Below, piece by piece: positions 44,710-55,521 of a stretch of DNA of 64,000 nucleotides. The stretch's first letter is position 1. Every line of letters begins with the position of its first letter. The notes beneath the pieces were generated by a model that searched no databases, was not told the origin of the DNA, and worked only from the letters and a program-made list of their open reading frames with translations. The translations under genes were made by a program, and so were the position numbers. This DNA is from Timema cristinae (taxonomy: Eukaryota > Arthropoda > Insecta > Phasmatodea > Timematidae): contig JBCFYV010000012.1 in assembly GCA_039000515.1 (NCBI GenBank), positions 126,672,132 through 126,736,131 on the forward strand, written 5' to 3'.

Positions 44710-45149
44710 CACTGGCAACAATGATGTGAACAGGAATTGGATTCTGACATGTGTAATCTGAGTGATTCACTGACAACAATGAATGATGTGATTTGGAGTT
44801 GGATTCACTGACAACAATGATGTTCTCTAGAGCTGGATTCACTGGCAACAATGATTTGCTCTGGAGTTGGATTCACTGACAACAATGATGTTCTCTAGAG
44901 CTGGATTCAGTGACAACAATGATGTGCTCTGGAGTTGGAATCACTGACAACAATGGTGTGATCTGGAGTTGGATTCACTGACAACAATGATGTTCTCTAC
45001 AGCTGGATTCACTGGCAACAATGATGTTCTCTGGAGTTGGATTCACTGGCAACAATGATGTTTTCTGGAGTTGGATTCACTGGCAACAATGATGTGCACA
45101 GGAGTTGGATTCACTGACAACAATGATGTTCTATAGATCTGGATTCACT
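44710..45149. repeat. 34-bp minisatellite, left block, about 12 copies
   Basis: Unit: GGATTCACTGACAACAATGA then TGTGCTCTGGAGTT. Variants are GACAAC/GGCAAC, TGTTCTCTAGAGCT and TGTGCACAGG. The same array resumes at 46756 after an insertion. Confidence 0.93.
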
Positions 45150-45506
45150 TGTAGCATCCTCAAGGGGAGGATGCCCAAAAAATACCAAAAAAAAAGAAGG
45201 GGGGAACAACAATACAACAATAGAGGCGAGTGCTATGGAGTTCAAGACTTTGAATGTTATACTCCAAACATTCACATACTGAAGCTCGCAACTCTCACAC
45301 CTGTTGCTGAGCTATTGAAAGGGATCGTCTACCTCAGGACAAGTTAGAGACTGCAACCTGCCTACCATTCACAATAAACAATAGAAAAATATTTGACGTA
45401 ATACCTTGGGTATGATGGGATATATATATAATAAAAATTAGTATAAGTCATAGTTAGACGATATTTATTAGCTATCGCTCAATTAGATGTTTAACATTAT
45501 TATTAG

Positions 45507-45640
45507 CACCACGTCTTACTACCCGTTCGGTTTATACACACTTACGCTAATGTGTAATGGTAGGGTGATAGTGAGATGAAATGAAAGACCTACAGTTTAA
45601 GGTGGAATCCGAACCATGGTGGAGGCCTGGCATTCCTCAC
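45507..45640 (-). mobile_element. SINE family 1 fragment nested in the 1.6-kb insertion
   Basis: CACGTCTTACTACCCGTTCG is the reverse complement of the family tail, followed by AATGTGTAATGGTAGGGTGA and GGTGGAATCCGAACCATGG. Confidence 0.5.
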
Positions 45641-45789
45641 ATTCACAAGATGTCTTGTCAGAGGTAGATGTTTAACAGTTCCATTAAATATATACATTGT
45701 TGTTGTTGCGATGTATAAAGAAAATAGATGAAATTCATAAACAACTATGAATTGAAGTCAAAGCTAAAGAGTCTGAGGTTAAATATTCA

Positions 45790-46080
45790 TCAGATTACTT
45801 AAATGTTAACTTAAGATGTCGCCCATAAGAAATGGCGCATAGTAAATAACATGATAATTTGAATTCCATCATTAAATATTAATCCTTTAAGATTGGCACA
45901 GAGTCAATGACAACAAGACAATCTAATTTCAAATAAAATATATTTGTCCATTAGGAATGGCACATTGCGTATGACAACAAAATAAGTTAAATTCAAATAT
46001 TAAATATTCGCCCATTAAAATGGGACATAGCAAATGGCAACAAGATAAACTAATTTCAAATATAAAATAGTTCCCGTGAA
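45790..46080. repeat. Diverged tandem repeat, ~70-bp unit, about 4 copies
   Basis: The blocks CCCATAAGAAATGGCGCATA, TTTAAGATTGGCACAGAGTC, CCATTAGGAATGGCACATTG and CCCATTAAAATGGGACATAG each open a copy and are followed by ...AATGACAACAAGATAA-like and TTCAAATATTAAATA-like words. Confidence 0.7.
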
Positions 46081-46755
46081 CATTAATTTAAATAATACAG
46101 TACATAATCGATACAATCGATTATTTGTGACTCTACTGGCGATAAGTCGCCCTGACCTTGCAATGAAGTGATCTCTAAAAAAAAAAAAAAACTATGTTCC
46201 TAACTGTCAGATTAATTTTAAAGTTATTTGAAATTTAAGCCAAAATTGAATTTTGAAAAGATTTACATTTTAAAAAAAAGAAGTTTAATTTGCCGAAAAA
46301 GGATTTAGTTCTTACATTTTACGTAGCTGAAAGCCGGAGCTTATCCTATCCCTGATATGACTCAGGCCCAATTGTAAAGTTCGTAGCCACAGGCACCTGA
46401 ATATATACCCTATAGCACAGAAGAGGGGAAAATGGGAAAAAAAGGGGGGGGAATAACAATCGAGACTACAAAGGAACACAAGAGAGCGCATGTTGTTTTG
46501 CTTCGGGAGAGCCCGTGGGCGTTCGGGAATCTTCTCGAAGGGGATCTCTTTACTGCGCAAGTCCACTCAACCCAAGGCGTTGGCTTGAACTTGCCATTCA
46601 GCCTTCAGAAGCAGTATACAATTTTCCCGGTTCAGTGAAGGTGCGTTAAGTGGTTTTGTGTCGTTCTTCCACGCAGCCCCAGTCAACAAGCATACGGGGT
46701 AAGTCTTGACTATTTATGTTTGTTTCGTGTCTATCATAAAACATCCGATGCTACA

Positions 46756-47100
46756 CACTGGCAACAATGATGTTCTCTGTAGTTGGATTCACTGGCAACA
46801 ATGATGTGCTCTGGAGTTGGATTCACTGACAACAATGATGTGCTCTGGAGTTGGATTCACTGACAACAATGATGTGCTCTGAAGTTGGATTCACTGGCAA
46901 CAATGATGTGCTCTGGAGTTGGATTCACTGACAACAATGATGTGCTCTGGAGTTGGATTCACTGACAACAATGATGTGCTCTGGAGTTGGATTCACTGAC
47001 AACAATGATGTGCTCTGGAGTTGGATTCACTGACAACAATGATGTGCTCTGGAGTTGGATTCACTGACAACAATGATGTGCTCTGGAGTTGGATTTGGAG
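46756..47100. repeat. 34-bp minisatellite, right block, about 10 copies
   Basis: Continuation of the array at 44710-45149. Copies here are more uniform (mostly TGTGCTCTGGAGTT). Confidence 0.93.
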
Positions 47101-47135
47101 TTGGAGTTTTTCTTTTATCGATTCTTTTAGCTTTT

Positions 47136-47310
47136 ATAGAAAAAATTAACCGCACCTTACTACCCCATTCAGGTAGGCCTAATACAAATACATTAATTAC
47201 GATGAATGGATAAAACATAGGAATGTGAATTATAGCCATATTAGGGTGGAGAGAGAGTGTGAAAACATATTTTGGAAAGCACTATAAGTAGGCCTACACC
47301 CGAGCTAACT
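47136..47310 (-). mobile_element. SINE family 1, tail and body
   Basis: CCGCACCTTACTACCCCATT is the complement of the tail, then GGGTGGAGAGAGAGTGTGAA and ACATATTTTGGAAAGCACTA of the body. The head is decayed. Confidence 0.55.
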
Positions 47311-47780
47311 GTAAGCTCGCTCTCCGGAAGTCCGGTCAAACCGAGGGTGACGATATTTTCTACAAACTTGGTTCTTATTTCTGGCAAGCTCGCCTCGCAT
47401 TGTTACACTATGGTCATAGTGTGATAAGTCACGGTAAGAGACAATGTTTCAGAGTAAGATGACAATATTCCTGTTCTAGTTGTGTAGATATGTGGAGACG
47501 GACAAAATCACCCAACTAGCACTAACGAGATGTTATTAATTACTACTACGGTAGTTAATTGATGAAAACACTGCTGCCACTTTTTAAAAACTAAATCAAA
47601 TAGATGACTCCGGACAGGCAGACACGTTCACTACTTGCCCCTCCCGGCTGGTGAAGACAACAAATGATCTCCTACGTCATTAGGAACGGCGCAACAATTA
47701 AACCTGTGATGATTTCATCGCCGAGCAAAAAACAAAAAGTGGCTCCTGTCAAGAGAAACGGGTGAGAAACAGAAGGCGGG
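47311..47780. other. Non-coding stretch, nothing recognised
   Basis: Unique sequence of rising GC content towards 47650. No open frame of note. Confidence 0.4.
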
Positions 47781-47789
47781 TTCCCCAAG

Positions 47790-47864
47790 ATGGCGGACTC
47801 TGGTCCGATGAGACGACCGCGGCGAGTTACTATCACGAACAGAAGTTATTTATCCAGCTCTTAG
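47790..47864 (+). CDS. Short ORF at a YY1-like motif, possible first exon or uORF
   Basis: CCCAAGATGGCGGACTC has the form of a YY1-type promoter motif with an embedded, well-placed start codon (A at -3, G at +4), common at first exons of animal housekeeping genes. The frame reads MADSGPMRRPRRVTITNR and stops after 24 codons. No donor was clearly identified. It may be a small first exon, an upstream ORF or chance; no downstream partner exon is visible. Confidence 0.2.
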   Translation: MADSGPMRRPRRVTITNRSYLSSS

Positions 47865-47929
47865 GGCCGTAACCTTCCCGTGAGGAAACTGCAACGGCTG
47901 CGGGCTCTTATCCGACAACTAGAAGAGCT

Positions 47930-48035
47930 GCTAGATCTACTTTCATGTATTCATAAGTCAAGGGATGTGATCTAAGCTGTCAATTTTGATAAATATTATC
48001 AGCACCTCTAAAATAATAATAAATATTTACCACAA
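47930..48035 (+). repeat. Dispersed repeat family D, copy 6
   Basis: CTAGATCTACTTTCATGTAT, TCATAAGTCAAGGGATGTGA, TCTAAGCTGTCAATTTTGAT, then AATATTATCAGCACCTC and AATAATAATAAATATTTACC. Confidence 0.65.
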
Positions 48036-48287
48036 CAAATTATGTTTGTACTTTCTTAAAAAGCCTTCCTATGAAAACTGAACTGATCAATAAGTGGCTT
48101 GTCGATGAGTGTTGCCAGTGTCAGCAGAGTTAGTTCAAACTGTGCTTGTGAATTGATCTCAACCCTCATTGGCCAAATGGAAATAATACAGTTAACATGT
48201 GTGAGATACCAACCAGAATGGAATGGGCCAACCTCGCATATGAATCTGGCCATTACATTCTGGTTTAAGCAGGTGTCGCCTTGTGTT
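48036..48287. other. Unique spacer before the 51-bp array
   Basis: On the minus strand the open frame of the array continues about 75 codons into this spacer (to 48056) without any recognisable domain. Confidence 0.4.
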
Positions 48288-49610
48288 GGGTATCTGGCCA
48301 TAGATGGGTAGTACTCAGTCTGACCATGAAACCACCCTGGGTATCTGGCCATAGATGGGTAGTACTCAGTCTGACCGTGAAACCACCCTGGGTATCTGGC
48401 CATAGATGGGTAGTACTCAGTCTGACCGTGAAACCACCCTGGGTATCTGGCCATAGATGGGTAGTACTCAGTCTGACCATGAAACCACCCTGGGTATCTG
48501 GCCATAGATGGGTAGTACTCAGTCTGACCATGAAACCACCCTGGGTATCTGGCCATAGATGGGTAGTACTCAGTCTGACCATGAAACCACCCTGGGTATC
48601 TGGCCATAGATGGGTAGTACTCAGTCTGACCATGAAACCACCCTGGGTATCTGGCCATAGATGGGTAGTACTCAGTCTGACCATGAAACCACCTGGGTAC
48701 CTGGCCATAGATGGGTAGTACTCAGTCTGACCATGAAACCACCCTGGGTATCTGGCCATAGATGGGTAGTACTCAGTCTGACCGTGAAACCACCCTGGGT
48801 ATCTGGCCATAGATGGGTAGTACTCAGTCTGACCATGAAACCACCCTGGGTATCTGGCCATAGATGGGTAGTACTCAGTCTGACCATGAAACCACCCTGG
48901 GTATCTGGCCATAGATGGGTAGTACTCAGTCTGACCGTGAAACCACCCTGGGTATCTGGCCATAGATGGGTAGTACTCAGTCTGACCATGAAACCACCCT
49001 GGGTATCTGGCCATAGATGGGTAGTACTCAGTCTGACCATGAAACCACCCTGGGTATCTGGCCATAGATGGGTAGTACTCAGTCTGACCATGAAACCACC
49101 CTGGGTATCTGGCCATAGATGGGTAGTACTCAGTCTGACCATGAAACCACCCTGGGTATCTGGCCATAGATGGGTAGTACTCAGTCTGACCGTGAAACCA
49201 CCCTGGGTATCTGGCCATAGATGGGTAGTACTCAGTCTGACCATAAAACCACCCTGGGTATCTGGCCATAGATGGGTAGTACTCAGTCTGACCATGAAAC
49301 CACCCTGGGTATCTGGCCATAGATGGGTAGTACTCAGTCTGACCATGAAACCACCCTGGGTATCTGGCCATAGATGGGTAGTACTCAGTCTGACCATGAA
49401 ACCACCCTGGGTATCTGGCCATAGATGGGTAGTACTCAGTCTGACCGTGAAACCACCTGGGTATCTGGCCATAGATGGGTAGTACTCAGTCTGACCATGA
49501 AACCACCCTGGGTATCTGGCCATAGATGGGTAGTACTCAGTCTGACCGTGAAACCACCCTGGGTATCTGGCCATAGATGGGTAGTACTCAGTCTGACCGT
49601 GAAACCACCC
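48288..49610. repeat. 51-bp minisatellite, about 26 nearly identical copies
   Basis: Unit: GGGTATCTGGCCATAGATGG, then GTAGTACTCAGTCTGACCAT, then GAAACCACCCT. 51 bp is 17 codons, so a 17-residue motif (MARYPGWFHGQTEYYPS on the minus strand) repeats in register; other frames on both strands are also open. The only frequent polymorphism is CCATGAAA/CCGTGAAA, silent in the MARYPG frame. Two units lack one C (about 48692 and 49457) and break the frames, giving open segments of 385, 300 and 200 codons on the minus strand. It resembles a repeat-peptide precursor superficially, but there is no signal peptide and no dibasic cleavage site. Confidence 0.95.
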
Positions 49611-49662
49611 TTAGAGTGTAGGTTCCTTTTGATTAGTCAAATGAAGACCAAGTGGATAACAC

Positions 49663-50168
49663 AGTACTGAGTGCAGAGTACTAAGACACTGTCAGTAAAC
49701 AAAACTACTGAGTGCAGAGTACTAAGTCACTGTCAGTAAACAAAACTACTGAGTGCAGAGTACTAAGTCACTGTCAGTAAACAAAACTACTGAGTGCAGA
49801 GTACTAAGTCACTGTCAGTAAACAAAACTACTGAGTGCAGAGTACTAAGTCACTGTCAGTAAACAAAACTACTGAGTGCAGAGTACTAAGTCACTGTCAG
49901 TAAACAAAACTACTGAGTGCAGAGTACTAAGTCACTGTCAGTAAACAAAACTACTGAGTGCAGAGTACTAAGTCACTGTCAGTAAACAAAACTACTGAGT
50001 GCAGAGTACTAAGTCACTGTCAGTAAAAAAACTACTGAGTGCAGAGTACTAAGTCACTGTCAGTAAACAAAACTACTGAGTGCAGAGTACTAAGTCACTG
50101 TCAGTAAACAAAACTACTGAGTGCAGAGTACTAAGTCACTGTCAGTAAACAAAACTACTGAGTGCAGA
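49663..50168. repeat. 41-bp minisatellite, about 12 copies
   Basis: Unit: TACTGAGTGCAGAGTACTAA then GTCACTGTCAGTAAACAAAA plus C. Nearly invariant: one unit starts with GACACTG and one has a shortened A run. Confidence 0.95.
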
Positions 50169-50189
50169 ATGTTTTGGTAGTAAGACAAA

Positions 50190-50425
50190 TAGCCATGTCT
50201 TACTACCCGTTCTGGTTATACGCATATTAAATAACTAAAGGTAATGTGATAGGAATCAGGAGGGGATTTTTAGAGGGAAGTGCACCCGCATTTGCGTGGA
50301 TGGAGAGAGGAAAACCCACCCTCAGTACACCCTAATGAGATTCAAACCTCGATCTCCCCAGCAATCCAGGGTATTGCGAGAATGACGCCTTATACCATTC
50401 GACCACCGAAGTGGGTCGATAGAAA
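50190..50425 (-). mobile_element. SINE family 1, near full length, minus strand
   Basis: From CATGTCTTACTACCCGTTCT (tail complement) through GTGCACCCGCATTTGCGTGG and GATTCAAACCTCGATCTCCC to GAATGACGCCTTATACCATT and CGACCACCGAAGTGGGTCG (head). It is among the best-preserved copies. The 65-codon frame inside is a reading of the SINE. Confidence 0.8.
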
Positions 50426-51045
50426 TGGCTCGTGGGAAAACGTCGAGGAAACGTCATTTGGTTTACGACTTTCTTAGGAATGACCAACCGGAAGAGATTT
50501 TGATATTGCTCATATCATTTCACCGCCTGCGTCATCAAATCTGCTGATCACTTCTCAGTCATTAATAAAGAGACGGCTAACACTTTCAACATATTTTTAG
50601 CTCTCGTGACGATGCACTCTATTTGAGATAGATCTAGCCATTTCCGGTCATCTATAATCTATCAGCTATTTCTGCAACATAAAGAAAGTACACAAAGAAC
50701 TATAGGAGCTAGACGGGCTCCTCTGGAGGAGCGAATGATGTGAGGCGTTCTATGTTGCTCAAGTTAATTTAATAGTCATAAGGTATATTTTTGAAAAAAC
50801 TTATTACTATATTTTTATTTTTTACGATATGGAGTACAACCCCCACAGGAGGGCAGTATCTGACGGCGGCTGGCAGAACACGTAAGAACTGTTCAAAGAG
50901 AAACGAAACACAATTTGTTTGTTGAGAAAGATGTAACTGCCAAAAGTAAAACAGCAAATCAATACAATATTATCTCGCAGATCATGTGGTTTGGTGAATT
51001 AATATAGTGGGAGTAGCTCAGGGAGGTCAGTTAGCTGTCACACCA
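50426..51045. other. Non-coding stretch, nothing recognised
   Basis: AT-rich unique sequence; the 62-codon minus frame at 50769-50957 has no domain. Confidence 0.4.
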
Positions 51046-54000
51046 CTCCATGGCTGGAGGGAAGTGGTAGAGAGACAATCATGGCTGGAGGGAAGTGGTA
51101 GAGAGACAATCATGGCTGGAGGGAAGTGGTAGAGATATACTCATGACTGGAGGGAAGTGGTAGAGATATACTCATGACTGGAGGGAAGTGGTAGAGATAT
51201 ACTCATGGTTGGAGGGAAGTGGTAGAGAGAAAATCATGACTGGAGGGAAGTGGTAGAGAGACAATCATGGCTGGAGGGAAGTGGTAGAGATATACTCATG
51301 GCTGGAGGGAAGTGGTAGAGAGACAATCATGGCTGGAGGGAAGTGGTAGAGAGACAATCATGCTGGAGGGAAGTGGTTAGAGAGACAATCATGGCTGGAG
51401 GGAAGTGGTAGAGAGGACATCCATGGCTGGAGGGAAGTGGTAGAGATATATCATGACTGGAGGGAAGTGGGTAGAGATATACTCATGGCTGGAGGGAAGT
51501 GGTAGAGATATACTCATGCTGGAGGGAAGTGGTGAGAGATATACTCATGGCTGGAGGGAAGTGGGTAGAGATATACCCATGGCTGGAGGGAAGTGGTAGA
51601 GATATATACTCATGGCTGGAGGGAAGTGGTAGAGATATACTCATGGCTGGAGGGAAGTGGGAGAGATATACCCATGGCTGGAGGGAAGTGGTAGAGACTA
51701 CTCATGACTGGAGGGAAGTGGTAGAGAGACAATCATGGCTGGAGGGAAGTGGTAGAGATATACTCATGGACTGGAGGGAAGTGGTAGAGATATACTCATG
51801 GCTGGAGGGAAGTGGAGAGAGATATACCATGGCTGGAGGGAAGTGGTAGAGATATACTCATGGCTGGAGGGAAGTGGTAGAGAGAATACCCATGGCTGGA
51901 GGGAAGTGGAGAGAATATCATGCTGGAGGGAAGTGGTAGAGAATATATCATGGCTGGAGGGAATGTGGTAGAGATACATCATGGCTGGAGGGAAGTGGTA
52001 GAGATATACTCATGGCTGGAGGGAAGTGGTGAGAATATACTCATGGCTGGAGGGAAGTGGTAGAGATATACTCATGACTGGAGGGAAGTGGTAGAGATAA
52101 ATCATGGCTGGAGGGAAGTGGTAGAGAGAAATCATGGCTGGAGGGAAGTGGTTAGAGATATACTCATGACTGGAGGGAAGTGGTAGAGATATACTCATGG
52201 CTGGAGGGAAGTGGGAGAGATATACCCATGGCTGGAGGAAGTGGTAGAGATATACTCATGACTGGAGGGAAGTGGTAGAGATATACTCATGGACTGGAGG
52301 GAAGTGGTAGAGATATACTCATGACTGGAGGGAAGTGGTAAGATAATACTCATGGCTGGAAGGGAGATAGTGTGGAGAGGAGATATACTCATGGCTGGAG
52401 GGAAGTGGTAGAGATATACTCATGGGACTGGAGGGAAGTGGAGAGAGTATACTCATGGCTGGAGGGAAGTGGTAGAGATATACTCATGCTGGAGGGAAGT
52501 GGTAGAGATATACTCATGGCTGGAGGGAAGTGGTAGAGATATACCATGGCTGGAGGGAAGTGGTAGAGATATACTCATGGCTGGAGGGAAGTGGGAGATA
52601 TACCATGGCTGGAGGGAAGTGGTAGAGATATACTCATGACTGGAGGGAAGTGGTAGAGAGAACAATCATGGCTGAGGGAGGTAGAGAACATCATGACTGG
52701 AGGAAGTGGTAGAGATATACTCATGGCTGGAGGGAAGTGGTAGAGATATACTCATGGCTGGAGGGAAGTGGGAGAGATATACCATGGCTGGAGGGAAGTG
52801 GTAGAGATATACTCATGACTGGAGGGAAGTGGTAGAGATATACTCATGACTGGAGGGAAGTGGTAAGAGATATACTCATGACTGGAGGGAAGTGGTAGAG
52901 ATATACCCATGGCTGGAGGGAAGTGGTAGAGATATACTCATGGCTGGAGGGAAGTGGTAGAGATATACCATGGCTGGAGGGAAGTGGTAGAGATATACTC
53001 ATGTGGAGGTGGGGGAGTGGGAGAGTATACCATGGTGGAGGGAAGTGGTAGAGATATACTCATGACTGGAGGGAAGTGGTAGAGAATATCATGCTGGAGG
53101 ATGGTAAGATATACATGCTGGAGGGAAGTGGTAGAGAATATCATGTGGAGGGAAGTGGGAGATATACCAGTGGAGGGAAGTGGTAGAGATTACTCGTGGA
53201 GGGAATGGAGAGATATACCATGGCTGGGGAAGTGGAGAGATATACTCATGGTGGAGGGAAGTGGAGAGAAATCATGGCTGGAGGGAAGTGGTAGAGAACT
53301 CATGGCTGGAGGAAGTGGAGAGATATACATGTGGAGGAAGTGGAGAGATATACCATGACTGGAGGAAGTGGTAGAGATATACTCATGCTGGAGGGAAGTG
53401 GTAGAGATAATCATGCTGGAGGAAGTGTAGAGAGACATCATGCTGAGGAAGTGGAGAGAATCATGGTGGAGGGAGTGGTAGAGAGACATCATGCTGGAGG
53501 GAAGTGGTAGAGAACTCATGGCTGGAGGGAAGTGGGAGAATATCATGGCTGGAGGGAAGTGGAGAGATATACATGGCTGGAGGAAGTGGTAGAGATTACC
53601 ATGGCTGGGGAAGTGGAGAGATATACCATGGCTGGAGGGAAGTGGAGAGATACCCTGGCTGGAGGAAGTGGAGATATACTCATGCTGGAGGGAAGTGGAG
53701 AGATACCATGGCTGGAGGAATGGTAGAGACACTCATGACTGGAGGGAAGTGGTAGAGAAAATCATGGCTGGAGGGAAGTGGTAGAGATATACTCATGCTG
53801 GAGGGAAGTGGTGAGATATACTCATGGCTGGAGGGAAGTGGAGAGATATACCATGGCTGGAGGGAAGTGGTAGAGATATACTCATGGCTGGAGGGAAGTG
53901 GGAGAGATAACCATGCTGGAGGGAAGTGGTAGAGATATACTCATGACTGGAGGGAAGTGGTAGAGATATACTCATGCTGGAGGGAAGTGGAGAGATATAC

Positions 54001-55209
54001 CATGGCTGAGGGAAGTGGTAGAGATATACTCATGGCTGGAGGGAAGTGGAGATATATACCATGCTGGAGGGAAGTGGTAGAGATATACTCATGACTGGAG
54101 GGAAGTGGTAGAGAGAAATCATGGCTGGAGGGAAGTGGAGAGAACTCATGATGGAGGGAAGTGGTAGAGATATACTCATGATGGAGGGAAGTGGTGAGAT
54201 ATACTCATGGCTGGGGGAAGTGGGAGAGATATACCCATGGCTGGAGGAAGTGGTAGAGATATACTCATGCTGGAGGGAAGTGGTAGAGATAACTCATGAC
54301 TGAGGGAAGTGGTAGGATAACCATGCTGGAGGGAAGTGTAGAGATAATCTGGCTGGAGGAATGGAGAGAATCATGACTGGAGAAGTGTAGAGATTTCATG
54401 ACTGAGGGAAGTGTAGAGATATACATGGTGGAGGGAAGTGGGAGAGATATACCCATGGTGGAGGGATAGTGTAGAGATATACTCATGGCTGGAGGGAAGT
54501 GGTAGAGAGACATCATGGCTGGAGGGAAGTGGTAGAGATATACTCATGGCTGGAGGGAAGTGGGAGAGATATACCCATGGCTGGAGGGAAGTGGTAGAGA
54601 TATACTCATGCTGGAGGGAAGTGGTAGAGATATACTCATGGCTGGAGGGAAGTGGGAGAGATATACCCATGGCTGGAGGGAAGTGGTAGAGATATACTCA
54701 TGGCTGGAGGGAAGTGGGAGATATATACCCATGGCTGGAGGGAAGTGGTAGAGATATACTCATGACTGGAGGGGAAGTGGTAGAGAGACATCATGGCTGG
54801 AGGGAAGTGGTAGAGAGACATCATGACTGGAGGGAAGTGGTAGAGATATACTCATGACTGGAGGGAAGTGGTAGAGATATACTCATGGCTGGAGGGAAGT
54901 GGGAGAATATACCCATGGCTGGAGGGAAGTGGTAGAGATATACTCATGACTGGAGGGAAGTGGTAGAGATATACTCATGACTGGAGGGAAGTGGTAGAGA
55001 TATACTCATGACTGGAGGGAAGTGGTAGAGATATACTCATGGCTGGAGGGAAGTGGGAGAGATTACTCATGACTGGAGGGAAGTGGTAGAGATATACTCA
55101 TGACTGGAGGGAAGTGGTAGAGATATACTCATGGCTGGAGGGAAGTGGGAGAGATATACCCATGGCTGGAGGGAAGTGGTAGAGATATACTCATGGCTGG
55201 AGGGAAGTG
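51046..55209. repeat. 31-bp satellite, left block, about 135 copies
   Basis: Unit: GCTGGAGGGAAGTGGTAGAG then ATATACTCATG, with variants GCTGG/ACTGG, GTGGTAGAG/GTGGGAGAG, ATATACCCATG and AGACAATCATG. Between about 52660 and 54450 almost every unit carries one- or two-base deletions, whereas the flanks are clean. The array is interrupted by a retrotransposon at 55210 and continues at 62812. Numerous 60- to 180-codon frames on both strands are by-products. Confidence 0.95.
55206..55209. other. Target-site duplication AGTG, left
   Basis: AGTG precedes the 5' LTR and recurs at 62812-62815 after the 3' LTR. Joining the flanks restores a normal satellite unit (GGAAGTGGTAGAG), so the 4-bp duplication is consistent with integration of a Ty3/gypsy-type element. 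Confidence 0.65.
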
Positions 55210-55508
55210 TGTGGCGTGCGCATCGGGTGGCGAGCTCTGCAAACTCTAGCGCTTGTGTCGCGCTCGGCTCAGAGTGGGCTGACACGACGAGAGGTGTGAT
55301 GATTAACTGGCCTGACTTGAAAGAGTCAACACCTCTCTCCGAATTGCTAGTCTTGTCTGGGAGTCGTCGAACGATGTGCACGCCCACGAGTCAAAGGAAG
55401 TCTTCTGTGTGTTGTATATTCTTTAAATAAATTATACAAGTATCTTTCCATCCACGGCTTGATTATTACTTCTAATTAAGATCCTCAAATGGAACCTAGC
55501 ACAGCACA
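55210..55508 (+). repeat. 5' LTR, 299 bp
   Basis: Begins TGTGGCGTGCGCATCGGGTG and ends ACCTAGCACAGCACA (TG...CA). An AATAAA lies at 55426-55431, inside TTTAAATAAATTATA, which could also serve as a TATA-like element. Identical to the 3' LTR except one T/G difference (GAATTGCTAG here, GAATGGCTAG there). Starting two bases earlier is also possible. Confidence 0.92.
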
Positions 55509-55509
55509 A

Positions 55510-55521
55510 TGGTAGCAGAGC
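55510..55521 (+). other. Primer-binding site, initiator methionine tRNA type
   Basis: TGGTAGCAGAGC lies one base after the LTR. It is complementary over about 11 bases to the 3' end of animal initiator tRNA-Met, the primer that many LTR elements use for minus-strand synthesis. Confidence 0.7.

Larger units (their letters stand above)
45150..46755. mobile_element. 1.6-kb insertion with TG...CA ends, possible solo LTR
   Basis: It splits a 34-bp array unit exactly. The insert begins TGTAGCATC and ends with the reverse complement GATGCTACA. CACT lies on both sides (45146-45149 and 46756-46759) and occurs once in an uninterrupted unit, so it is a 4-bp target duplication. TG...CA ends plus a 4-bp duplication suggest a solo LTR; a DNA transposon with 9-bp terminal inverted repeats is the alternative. 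Inside are an A/G-rich tract near each end, a SINE family 1 fragment (45507-45640) and a diverged ~70-bp tandem repeat (45790-46080). There is no long reading frame. Confidence 0.6.

Noticed and set aside
48056..49574. Neuropeptide-like precursor from the 51-bp array
   Set aside because: No signal peptide and no dibasic cleavage sites; frames on both strands are open and two units break the frame. Kept only as a repeat and a low-key finding.
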